Assembly: GCF_020171805.1 (NCBI RefSeq)
Contig: NZ_JAIVAF010000003.1
Location: 248,001-312,000, forward strand
Direction of reading: 5' to 3'
DNA from: Guptibacillus algicola
GTDB lineage: Bacteria; Bacillota; Bacilli; Bacillales; Guptibacillaceae
Length of the DNA: 64,000 nt
In this document: one piece after another, positions 42,750 through 50,347 of the stretch
How positions within the stretch are numbered: position 1 is the first letter of the stretch
Layout of the letters: every line of letters begins with the position of its first letter
Program-made: the position numbers and the translations under genes
The notes under the pieces: model-generated
Told to the model about the DNA's origin: nothing
What the model saw: only the letters and a program-made list of their open reading frames with translations
Databases searched by the model: none

Positions 42750-43577
42750 ATGTCACGTATGAATGATTTGAAAAACACGATTAGTGAATATAGTTGGGTA
42801 GGAAGCGAAAAGAGTTTCGTGGATATTATAGATATTATGAATCTTAACCAGGTATCCATAGGGCGGTTCGGTGGAAATTCACATGCAGGGCAGTATAAAA
42901 ATGAAGATGGTTGCCTGATCTGGGTAGATGATCACAGAGGTTGGGAGTTCGTAGTCATACTTGATGCACATCAGACTGCCGAAAGTGCTGAAATAGTCAT
43001 AGCACAGTTCGCTCGCAGAAAAGCGGAAATACAAGCTCTATTATCCTTACCATATAAAGAAACGATCGATAGACTAGAAGAAACGATTGTAAACATGTTC
43101 CAAGAAGATAAATTCCTCTATGAGTGTCAACATGTGAAAGGTGAAACAGCTTGTTTAATACTCTTTAGAAAAGATAAGTATGTATGGTGGTTATCAATAG
43201 GGGACTGCATTTCTTACATATTTCACCCTGAACTTGCCAACCTAGGTCAGTATCAACTAAATCAGAGGCAGTTTTTTGAATGGATTGGACAGGTCAATAC
43301 ATTTGAGCAAGTGATTCCTTGCTATAGTAGTGGAGTTAGAGAACTTAGAAAAGGAACAAATCGCATGTTATTAACAACTGATGGGTTAGTTGAATGTCCG
43401 AATAAACCCTTTTCTAATCCAAAAGATATCTATGAGGTAATGAAACACCAACCTAATAACGAAGGTATAATGTCACTGCTTCAAACTATCCAAGAAAATA
43501 ACGTAAGAGATAGTACAACAATTATTTCTTGGGATGTGAATATAACAGTAGATGTTTCTAACCCAAGTGATCAATAA
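42750..43577 (+). CDS. PP2C-type Ser/Thr protein phosphatase-like protein
   Basis: A 275-residue soluble protein with the metal-site motifs of PP2C phosphatases in order: NED at residues 51-53 (FGGNSHAGQYKNEDG), Asp72 in VVILDAHQT (DGHGG in canonical enzymes), GETACLILFRKDKYVWW and LSIGDCISYIF, Asp211 in LLTTDGLVE, and Asp254 in RDSTTIISW. The glycine after Asp72 is Ala. It could dephosphorylate a protein partner or be a catalytic variant. Start uncertain: ATG 42750 has AAGGAG very close; a TTG at 42726 and ATG at 42759 are alternatives. It lies 37 bp before a second unknown gene with which it probably forms an operon. Confidence 0.8.
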   Translation: MSRMNDLKNTISEYSWVGSEKSFVDIIDIMNLNQVSIGRFGGNSHAGQYKNEDGCLIWVDDHRGWEFVVILDAHQTAESAEIVIAQFARRKAEIQALLSLPYKETIDRLEETIVNMFQEDKFLYECQHVKGETACLILFRKDKYVWWLSIGDCISYIFHPELANLGQYQLNQRQFFEWIGQVNTFEQVIPCYSSGVRELRKGTNRMLLTTDGLVECPNKPFSNPKDIYEVMKHQPNNEGIMSLLQTIQENNVRDSTTIISWDVNITVDVSNPSDQ

Positions 43578-43614
43578 ACATTACTATCAAAATGAAAGAG
43601 TTGAGAAATAAGTG

Positions 43615-44508
43615 ATGGTTGAAATAGTTCCTACGAAAGAACAGATAAAGTCCTGGATGAAAGAGTTTGTCCCCAAAAAGGATTTTTTCTTTGTAAAAGA
43701 AAAAGATTTGCCCACTTTTAATCACCATTTAAACGAGGTTCTACTTATTCCTAGTGACGAATTTTTTCGTCATCCATCATATAGACAAGTTGAGCTTTCT
43801 AATAGCTATACATATTGGAACATCTCGAAGGATGTTGACTATGTAATTGCGGCGCACAGTAGCTGGATTGAGAACCTTAACAAAGAGAAAAAGAGAGTGA
43901 TCCTCAACAATCAAATCAAAGTAAACCGTGGGTTAATTATGCCTTTGTCATATTTCATCGATGAAACCCTAGTTCCAGAAGAATATATTTTTGAAGAAAC
44001 AGAAGGAGAATTGGTTGTTATTCAACATGACATGTGGAATGCGCTCCCAGAAGGCATAAGAGAAAGTGCACTATTAGAGTATGCAAGACAATGGGAGGAT
44101 TGGTCGTGTTACGAAACTCCAGATGCAACGGATAATCATATCAGCCGTTACGCTAACCATTTTTCAACTCTTTCAGGAAGTAATTGCTTGTCTACCACAT
44201 TGTTTGCAGTAACCAAACAAGAATGGATCATTAAAGAATGGATGCATCCAGCAACATTTAGTAATGGTTTAAAAATAGCAAATTACACATTAACCTCTGG
44301 TAAGATCCAATGTGGGGACGTTATAACTTGGGTGAATGAAAATAACAGTATTCAGCACGCTGCTTATTATATTGGAAATGATCTTGTTTTTAATAAAAAC
44401 GGTCAGACTTTCTTTAATCCATGGAAGATCGTACATATTGATCAGTTAAATGAGCAATGGAATCAGTATACTAAGAAGATATATCGTAAACATAAAAAAA
44501 CCCCTTAA
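43615..44508 (+). CDS. Unknown protein with a candidate NlpC/P60-like C-terminal domain
   Basis: A 297-residue protein, no family name recognised. The N-terminal ~150 residues are a mixed domain (IVPTKEQIKSWMKEFVPKKD, NKEKKRVILNNQIKVNRGLI). The C-terminal part looks like a cysteine-peptidase/amidase fold: GSNCLSTTLFAVT (Cys191), then GDVITWVNENNSIQHAAYYIG (His248) and DLVFNKNGQTFFNPW. The Cys-then-His order with GD-W...HAAYYIG matches NlpC/P60-like enzymes. No signal peptide, so it would work in the cytoplasm. It follows the PP2C-type gene closely (37 bp). The ribosome binding site is weak. Confidence 0.75.
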   Translation: MVEIVPTKEQIKSWMKEFVPKKDFFFVKEKDLPTFNHHLNEVLLIPSDEFFRHPSYRQVELSNSYTYWNISKDVDYVIAAHSSWIENLNKEKKRVILNNQIKVNRGLIMPLSYFIDETLVPEEYIFEETEGELVVIQHDMWNALPEGIRESALLEYARQWEDWSCYETPDATDNHISRYANHFSTLSGSNCLSTTLFAVTKQEWIIKEWMHPATFSNGLKIANYTLTSGKIQCGDVITWVNENNSIQHAAYYIGNDLVFNKNGQTFFNPWKIVHIDQLNEQWNQYTKKIYRKHKKTP

Positions 44509-44619
44509 ATACAAAGAAAAGTAGTATTATCATATAAAATCATATTAGCAAAGCGAGTATTTTCGTTCTTCAACAAATGGGTTGTTGGAGGGTCATGAGT
44601 GTTCAATCATATTCTAATT

Positions 44620-44655
44620 AAAGCACGCCCCCTAGACTAGGAGCGTGCTTTTATT
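44620..44655. terminator. Bidirectional terminator between the PP2C unit and the MFS gene
   Basis: AAAGCACGC and GCGTGCTTT pair perfectly, with further pairing of CCCCTA and TAGGAG inside, giving a U-tail in both directions (TTTTATTATTTT and TTTAATTAGAA). Confidence 0.9.
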
Positions 44656-44669
44656 ATTTTCATCCTGCA

Positions 44670-45896
44670 TTATTCTCTCGCTTGGAGCGTTTCTTTCATC
44701 TTTAAAGTGGAAATGATTCCGGAAATAAGAGGGAGGATCGCCACAATGCCGATGGCCCAATTGACATTGATGATGTCTGCGATAATCCCAGCCATTAATG
44801 CACCAAATGCGTATCCGCTGTCTCTCCAGAAACGGTAGACGCCCATGGACGTTGCGCGCCATTCAGGGTGTGCCACGTCACTTATTGAAGCAAGAATCGT
44901 TGGATAAACCATGGCCGTTCCTATTCCTAATAGTGCTGCACCAAGTAGCCAAAACGAAAAGGTGTTCACCATCAAGATAACCCACAACGAAATTGCTTGA
45001 ACAAACATTCCGGTTACAATCAGCTGTTTGCGACCTATTTTATCGCTCCATATACCGGTAAATAACTGAAATAACCCCCACGCAGCCGGATATACCGCGA
45101 CGACTGTGCCAATCTGTCCGACAGTTAACCCGCCGGTAGCAAGGAAAATCGGAAAGAGACCCCAAGCCATTCCGTCTTTTAAGTTTGTTGTTAGTCCAGC
45201 GAAGCTGTTACTTGCTAAGTTAGGGTTTTTCCATGATGTACGCTTGAAAACCTCCCATGTGGAAACAGGGTCTGACTCTACCTTGTGTTGTTCTGCCTGT
45301 GTTTTCACATGCTGGTCCGTATTTTTAACAATAAGTGATAATAGAAAACCAATGATGACGAGTGCGATTCCAATATAGAATGGTTCTGGACTTAACGAAT
45401 AAGTAGAAGCGACATATCCAGATACAGCTGCCATGATCGCTACACCGATATAGCCAGCGAATTCGTTGAATCCGACTGCTAATCCTCTCTGTGTTGATTT
45501 AGCGAGGTCGACTTTCATGTTAACGGTCATCGACCATGTGAGTGCTTGGTTAATTCCTAAAAAAATGTTGGCGACGATTACGACCCACCAAGCATGAGCG
45601 AGTATGACCATGATCGGAACGAATAATCCGATCCCCCAACCTATGAGAAGCACACGCTTTCTTCCCATTCGATCTGCTAGATCACCAGCGAAGAAATTGA
45701 CGATCGCTTTTGAAAAACCAAAGCTGACAATAAAGGAGAGTGCAGCACTCATCGAAGCTAATCCGAAACGTTCTTCTCCGATAATCGGTAGAATGGTTCT
45801 CTCTAAACCGACCATCGACCCGACAAATAAATTAATGATAACTAATAATACAAACTGAACAATATTTTCTCGTACACCTACTTGAACATTTCTCAT
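44670..45896 (-). CDS. MFS transporter
   Basis: A 408-residue protein with 12 membrane helices. The loop 2-3 signature GDLADRMGRKRVLLIGWG and the second-half GIWSDKIGRKQLIVTG are classic for the major facilitator superfamily. A long charged loop in the middle (KNTDQHVKTQAEQHKVESD) separates the two halves. Substrate unknown; drug or metabolite export is typical of such proteins. Single-gene unit with a GGAGGGATA-like ribosome binding site. Confidence 0.92.
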   Translation of the reverse strand: MRNVQVGVRENIVQFVLLVIINLFVGSMVGLERTILPIIGEERFGLASMSAALSFIVSFGFSKAIVNFFAGDLADRMGRKRVLLIGWGIGLFVPIMVILAHAWWVVIVANIFLGINQALTWSMTVNMKVDLAKSTQRGLAVGFNEFAGYIGVAIMAAVSGYVASTYSLSPEPFYIGIALVIIGFLLSLIVKNTDQHVKTQAEQHKVESDPVSTWEVFKRTSWKNPNLASNSFAGLTTNLKDGMAWGLFPIFLATGGLTVGQIGTVVAVYPAAWGLFQLFTGIWSDKIGRKQLIVTGMFVQAISLWVILMVNTFSFWLLGAALLGIGTAMVYPTILASISDVAHPEWRATSMGVYRFWRDSGYAFGALMAGIIADIINVNWAIGIVAILPLISGIISTLKMKETLQARE

Positions 45897-46123
45897 ATGT
45901 TATCCCTCCTTTCCAATAACATAATCCGCTCATCACGTTCTTTTCGTTAGTTATATTTGTTGGTTCTTCAATAAAAAATAAAGACCCACTGGGTCCATAT
46001 CAAAATAGAACTGTGAAACTGGTGGGAAAGAACTATAGTATATATTTACTAAAAGCGATCTTTCTAAACTGTTCTTTCCATCCCTTTTCTCAGGTGGAAC
46101 AGGTTGCGTTAGACAACAATCTT

Positions 46124-46744
46124 TTATTGTAAATGCTTAGGTGGTTCAATACTGTGGTTGTTAGTTTCTACTTCTTTAAAAATGTCTTGCTTTGGTGCTT
46201 GTTGAGTTTGAGCGTTCGGAACTAGAGTAGAATTCAATAGTTGTAGAATTTGCTGAACACTTTGTTGTAGTTGATCAATTTCTTTTTTTGTTGCTGGTTG
46301 TGATTCTGGTTTTAGTTCATAGCCTACTTGTCCATTCGGCTCTAATGTTGCCCATTTCACACTATCGATGGACGTTACATTTTGTTGTCGTAACTTCATT
46401 TCAAGTTGATCAACTGTGAATCGTAGCTTCTTTAGGTTTTTCTCATTTAAAGTCCCATTTTCAATCATTACTTTTGATTTACCAGTAATGAATTTTTCAA
46501 TGCCATCAGACTTCACTTGTGCATATTCCATCACGATTAGCGTTATGACTAACATCGTTCCGACTGCAAGGGTGGTCCATATATTCTTACCTGCTAGAGG
46601 CTGTATTAATAATGACCCTATTCCAATCATGATAACGGTTTGAGCAAGCGTCATTTGAGAAATTGATTTTCTTCCAGCTATTCGTAACAGTAGTGTTCCA
46701 CCAAGTACAATTAAGATCGACTTCCATATCCAGTCAAAATCCAT
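46124..46744 (-). CDS. DUF421 (YetF-type) membrane protein, diverged copy
   Basis: A 206-residue protein. Three helices lie at residues ~5-70 (WIWKSILIVLGGTLLLRIAG, SQMTLAQTVIMIGIGSLLI), followed by the DUF421 soluble region (LNEKNLKKLRFTVDQLEMKL and VKWATLEPNGQVGYELKPE). The C-terminal ~45 residues are a Gln/Asn/Pro-rich tail. The start is ATG 46744, 8 nt after AAAGGA; earlier ATG codons overlap that site. Diverged from the copy at 3019. Confidence 0.85.
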   Translation of the reverse strand: MDFDWIWKSILIVLGGTLLLRIAGRKSISQMTLAQTVIMIGIGSLLIQPLAGKNIWTTLAVGTMLVITLIVMEYAQVKSDGIEKFITGKSKVMIENGTLNEKNLKKLRFTVDQLEMKLRQQNVTSIDSVKWATLEPNGQVGYELKPESQPATKKEIDQLQQSVQQILQLLNSTLVPNAQTQQAPKQDIFKEVETNNHSIEPPKHLQ

Positions 46745-46805
46745 CTGTATCATCCTTTCTATAGTAACTCGCGTTATCACGAAGCTAACGCTTTGCTATA
46801 TGGAT

Positions 46806-46842
46806 AAAAAGCTGAACGCTTGTGTACGTTCAGCTTTTTTTT
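46806..46842 (-). terminator. Terminator after the CotF-like gene
   Basis: AAAAAGCTGAACG and CGTTCAGCTTTTT form a 13-bp stem with an 8-nt loop. It lies directly downstream of the coat gene's stop, with T-runs on both strands. Confidence 0.85.
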
Positions 46843-46844
46843 GA

Positions 46845-47486
46845 TTATTGGAGGGTCGCCTGATGAGGGACAGGTGTATAGCTCTGAAGCATGAGGTTCA
46901 TATCCTGCTCCGATAATTGAGGAACTTGATAGTAACCATGTTTATTCTGATATAGGAAGATTTCATAACTTAACTCAATTAGATTCGGAACACTGTCACT
47001 GACAACTCGTCGTAATACCGGGTTTGTCATTTCAAGTGCTGTCATGGTAAATAAGGATGCTAAAGACTTTGTCTGCCCTAGCATATAAGCTGATAATCCT
47101 TGATCAGATAGATCTCTCACTGACTGATTAGGTTTTTTTGGTGGGCCTGGCTTGATACCATATACAACTTCGTTTGATTGTTGCATCGTATAGTTGCCAG
47201 TCGGGTTAATCGGATCTTGTCCGGTTTGAAAACTCTGGACGATCGAATTGTACATGGTGGTAATGAAGTTCCTTTGATGTTGTAAAATGCTTTTGAGTTC
47301 AGGATCTTGAATGTGTTGGTCGTACATCTGATACTGGTCGAGCATACTGATGATACTTGAAATGATCTCATGGGCGTCAAACAATTCGTGACCGCCGTGA
47401 TTATGATTTTGAACGTTTACAGACGTGTTGGGTTGCGGCTGTTCAGCATTGGGCGTTGCTTGATTCATTTGATTTTGCTGTTCCAT
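46845..47486 (-). CDS. CotF-family spore coat protein
   Basis: A 213-residue protein with a Gln/Asn/Pro-rich N-terminus containing NHNHGGHE. The core is the coat F domain: LFDAHEIISSIISMLDQYQM (helix 1) and QTKSLASLFTMTALEMTNP, ending in NLIELSYEIFLYQNKHGYYQVP. These match the CotF pattern of helices that form spore coat. Such genes are expressed late in the mother cell. A strong ribosome binding site (GGAGGGATAGG) precedes the ATG. Confidence 0.9.
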   Translation of the reverse strand: MEQQNQMNQATPNAEQPQPNTSVNVQNHNHGGHELFDAHEIISSIISMLDQYQMYDQHIQDPELKSILQHQRNFITTMYNSIVQSFQTGQDPINPTGNYTMQQSNEVVYGIKPGPPKKPNQSVRDLSDQGLSAYMLGQTKSLASLFTMTALEMTNPVLRRVVSDSVPNLIELSYEIFLYQNKHGYYQVPQLSEQDMNLMLQSYTPVPHQATLQ

Positions 47487-47676
47487 CTTCCTATCCCTCC
47501 ATGACTAATGTTATGGGTCTGTTGTATTATCTCTAAAACACCTTTTCATATGTATCATCTCTGTCTTAAGGGTCGGAATACGATTTCCCAATATACTCCA
47601 ATTTCGAGTTTTATTTCTGATATGTGTGGGAATTACCCTCTGAACAGTAAACACATTGATCAAAGGAGTTATAGAG

Positions 47677-48546
47677 ATGCGATTTTTTGGAGTTTGGTTC
47701 GTCGTTTTAGCTGCGATGTTATGGGGAGTATCAGGTGGACTTGCAGGAATCCTTATGGAGAAAGATTGGGATCCTCTTGTCATTTCGTTTTATCGAGGTG
47801 CGGTTGGACTCGTTTGTCTTTCCATTTGGCTTATGTTTCAACCTAAACCTAAAGGGGAGGAGAACAAGAGGAAAACCATCCTTTGGTCAGTGCTTGCCGG
47901 AATCGGTGTAGCGGGGAATTTCAGCTTTTATTTTCTAAGTATTTCACAGTCTGGTGTCGCTGTCGCATCGACGTTAATGTATACAGCGCCACTGTTTGTT
48001 TTTATTATTTCGTTTTTCCTGCACCTAGAGCGTGCTACGACGTTCAAGGTGGTTTCAATCTTTGTCGTAATGATCGGGATTACGTTGTTAACAAACGTAT
48101 TTGAAGTAGGACTAGGAAGTTTAAATCTAATCGGAATCATAAGTGGTTTATTATCTGGACTTTCCTATGCGCTTTTCATATTTGGTTTTAAATTCGCAAC
48201 GGAACATGGCCATCCACCATTTGTATTAACAATTGCATTCGCTGCATTTACCGCATTGATGTTGACGATCATTGACCTTGATGAAATGGTATCCGTGCTC
48301 TATTCAGATGATCTTATATGGTTTATTACGCTAGGAATCATTGGAGCAGGTATCTCGTTCTTCGCTTATTTAGAAGGATTGAAGAAAACAAAGGCATCAC
48401 TTGCAGCTGTCATCGCAATGGTGGAACCAGTTACAGCTTCTTTGTTCGGTTTGCTGATTTTAGGAGAAGTTCTAACTATCATCCAGGTTGTTGGGATTTT
48501 GATTATTTTAGTTACCATTACGTTGTTGAGTAGAAAGCAGAGTTAG
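47677..48546 (+). CDS. EamA/DMT-family exporter
   Basis: A 289-residue protein with ten membrane helices in two EamA halves. FGVWFVVLAAMLWGVSGGLA and DPLVISFYRGAVGLVCLSIW are the first half, and LAAVIAMVEPVTASLFGLLI the conserved second-half start with E in MVEP. It would export a metabolite or drug. ATG 47677 with AAAGGAG 8 nt upstream is preferred over the earlier TTG at 47656. Confidence 0.92.
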   Translation: MRFFGVWFVVLAAMLWGVSGGLAGILMEKDWDPLVISFYRGAVGLVCLSIWLMFQPKPKGEENKRKTILWSVLAGIGVAGNFSFYFLSISQSGVAVASTLMYTAPLFVFIISFFLHLERATTFKVVSIFVVMIGITLLTNVFEVGLGSLNLIGIISGLLSGLSYALFIFGFKFATEHGHPPFVLTIAFAAFTALMLTIIDLDEMVSVLYSDDLIWFITLGIIGAGISFFAYLEGLKKTKASLAAVIAMVEPVTASLFGLLILGEVLTIIQVVGILIILVTITLLSRKQS

Positions 48547-48572
48547 TACTTTTAAGTAAAGGAAGAAGCAGT

Positions 48573-48627
48573 TCACTTATGGAATACACATTAGAAGTTG
48601 TGTCCTTAATTGAACTGTTTTTTTTAT
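48573..48627 (+). terminator. Terminator after the DMT exporter gene
   Basis: CAGTTCA and TGAACTG form an outer stem with partial inner pairing (GGAATACAC / GTGTCC), followed by eight T. Confidence 0.8.
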
Positions 48628-48697
48628 GGGGTTGTAGACTGATTTGCAAGATAACACTGACTACCTAAGCGCATAGAGTCTAAAAAGGGGATGGTCT

Positions 48698-48937
48698 ATG
48701 ATGAAAGTTTGGCTTTCTTTACTAGCTGGTTTGATATGCGGTATTACACTGTCCTATTTTCTTCTGGACTACAACAGTTGGGCTCTTCACCTAACTGGAG
48801 TGAACGGGGAGGTCATTAGAACGACCAATGAGTTAGATTTCAATTTTATAACGAACGTCTTTTTACTAGTGGCATCTGCTTCAATCTTAATCTATGGTGC
48901 GTGGACATTAATAGAAAAGAAAACAGAAGAACGGTAA
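48698..48937 (+). CDS. Small membrane protein, 79 residues
   Basis: Two helices: VWLSLLAGLICGITLSYFLL at residues 4-23 and FNFITNVFLLVASASILIYG at ~48-68, with a ~25-residue loop and a charged tail (EKKTEER). AAGGGGATGG precedes the start. No family recognised. It is 29 bp before a decayed gene on the same strand. Confidence 0.6.
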   Translation: MMKVWLSLLAGLICGITLSYFLLDYNSWALHLTGVNGEVIRTTNELDFNFITNVFLLVASASILIYGAWTLIEKKTEER

Positions 48938-48966
48938 ACGTTTACTCATATAAAGGGAGAAGCACA

Positions 48967-49301
48967 ATGAAAAGAGCCGCTATGGGTGCACTTACTATAT
49001 TCATACTGATTATGGGACCAGTAATCTTGTTTTCCTTTTTTACACCTTCTGAAGAATGATATGGATTTCCTGTTCCGAAAGATGCTGTACTTGTTCAGGA
49101 AAGTGAAGATAGCAAGTTATGAGTGGTCAGTCAAAGGGTTCTGATGTAAAAGGCATTCCATTCGGTTATGAATGGGTCTTGAAAGCAAAAGGGTGGAAGA
49201 AGGGTGAAAGGGAAGGTGCTTCGGTAGTTTACCCTAAAAGAGGGAATGAGGTTATCTTGATTTCTACATCGAAGCATTTAGATGTGATAAGGAATGAATA
49301 A
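48967..49301 (+). pseudogene. Decayed small membrane/exported protein gene
   Basis: The frame begins ATG at 48967 after an AAAGGGAGAAG site: a signal anchor (GALTIFILIMGPVILFSFF), then a TGA stop at 49057. The same frame continues with YGFPVPKDAVLVQESEDSKL and another stop. After two shifts it continues as GIPFGYEWVLKAKGWKKG and ends LDVIRNE. The joined product fits one protein with one signal anchor and a mature domain. At least one stop and two frameshifts separate its parts, so it is a pseudogene. Confidence 0.75.
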
Positions 49302-49403
49302 CTAAGGGAGACGCGTTTGTTTGTAACGCGTCTTATTTCGTGGATTGTCTTCGAAATTAACAAAATAATATAATGTACTTAACTATTGACCGTGTGGTGT
49401 ACC

Positions 49404-49441
49404 CCACAGTTTATGATATGGGTAGGAGTGAGAGGATGTAT
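49404..49441 (+). promoter_or_regulatory. MerR-type promoter with 20-nt spacer
   Basis: In the sequence at about 49387-49418, TTGACC and TATGAT are separated by 20 nt instead of 17. The spacer carries a dyad (GTGTGGTGTA / CCCCACAG). That is the architecture MerR-family activators use. The promoter precedes the merR-type gene itself. Confidence 0.6.
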
Positions 49442-49780
49442 AAGATTAGTGATTTTTCTCTGATGACTGGACTTAGTAAAGAAACGTTACGCTACTATGC
49501 AGAAGTTAAGTTACTCGAACCAGCTTACATTGATCCAACGAATAATTATCGCTATTACGATGATGGAAGTTACTTCTTGGCAGTCCTCTTAGTGAAGTTA
49601 AGAAAGCTTGGTTTTACGATACAAGAAATGGTTGGAGTGATGGAGGACGAGTCGTTTGCTAATTTAGAAAAGTTATTGATCCAAAAAAGAAATAAGATCG
49701 TAATGCAGATAGAAGATCTTCATCTTCAGGTAGAAGAAATCGACGAATTTCTTGCATCAGGGAAGGAGGATATTGAGTGA
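49436..49780 (+). CDS. MerR family transcriptional regulator
   Basis: A 114-residue MerR regulator: YKISDFSLMTGLSKETLRYY is the helix-turn-helix and DPTNNYRYYDDGSYFLAVLL the wing region; a dimerisation helix (LLIQKRNKIVMQIEDLHLQV) follows. There is no long effector domain, so it resembles the short MerR proteins coupled to a neighbour. The start at 49436 has AGGAGTGAGAGG just before it. It overlaps the SRPBCC gene by 4 bp (GTGA), and the promoter has a 20-nt spacer. Confidence 0.9.
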   Translation: MYKISDFSLMTGLSKETLRYYAEVKLLEPAYIDPTNNYRYYDDGSYFLAVLLVKLRKLGFTIQEMVGVMEDESFANLEKLLIQKRNKIVMQIEDLHLQVEEIDEFLASGKEDIE

Positions 49781-50226
49781 TTCAGTGGAAGGAAGAAATC
49801 ATGATTGACGCTAACATTGAAAAAGTGTGGTCATTGTTTTCAGATGAAAACATTAAAAGAATTATGCCCAAAGTAGAGGAACATCACTTGATTGAAAAGA
49901 AAGAAGATGAGGTTGGCGCAAAGCATAAGCAAACCTATCGTGAAGGTAAGCGCTTGGAAACCTATATTGTCGAAACATTGGCTTATGAAGATCGCGCAGA
50001 CAAAAAACAAAAGAAAATAAGCTTTGTTTTAGGAAAAGCCTTTGAAATCACACTTACTTTTACGTTGCTTAAAGAGGATGATACAAGGACGACATTTATT
50101 TATGAAGGGCAAAATAAGGGCGTTAATTTCGTAGGAAGAGCGATGTTGAAGCTCGGAAATGAGAAAAGTAATCATAAAGTGGTAAAAGAGTTTATGGACA
50201 GAGTGAATGATGAAGCGTTAGTGTAG
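49777..50226 (+). CDS. SRPBCC family protein
   Basis: A 149-residue SRPBCC/START-like protein starting at GTG overlapping the merR stop. The N-terminal MIDANIEKVWSLFSDENIKR and the later ETLAYEDRADKKQKKISFVL are typical. It likely binds a hydrophobic ligand. Translation-coupled with MerR, it could be a ligand-binding partner or a protein acting on the same compound. A strong terminator follows. Confidence 0.88.
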   Translation: MIQWKEEIMIDANIEKVWSLFSDENIKRIMPKVEEHHLIEKKEDEVGAKHKQTYREGKRLETYIVETLAYEDRADKKQKKISFVLGKAFEITLTFTLLKEDDTRTTFIYEGQNKGVNFVGRAMLKLGNEKSNHKVVKEFMDRVNDEALV

Positions 50227-50265
50227 CGAGGTTAGTATAATGTAACCTAGGAAAGTTGAAGACAT

Positions 50266-50311
50266 AAAAAAATGCCACCCAAATCGTTAGCGATTAGGGT
50301 GGCATTTTTTT
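50266..50311. terminator. Bidirectional terminator between the SRPBCC and amidase genes
   Basis: ATGCCACCC and GGGTGGCAT outside, AATCG and CGATT inside, around a TTAG loop; A-run before and seven T after, so it works in both directions. Confidence 0.95.
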
Positions 50312-50347
50312 ATTATTTTTTTAACAGGAACGTTAGTAATAAGCTGC

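Noticed and set aside
49119-49301. 60-codon frame as an independent small gene
   Set aside because: It lacks a ribosome binding site and continues the broken gene from 48967; it is the last part of a pseudogene.
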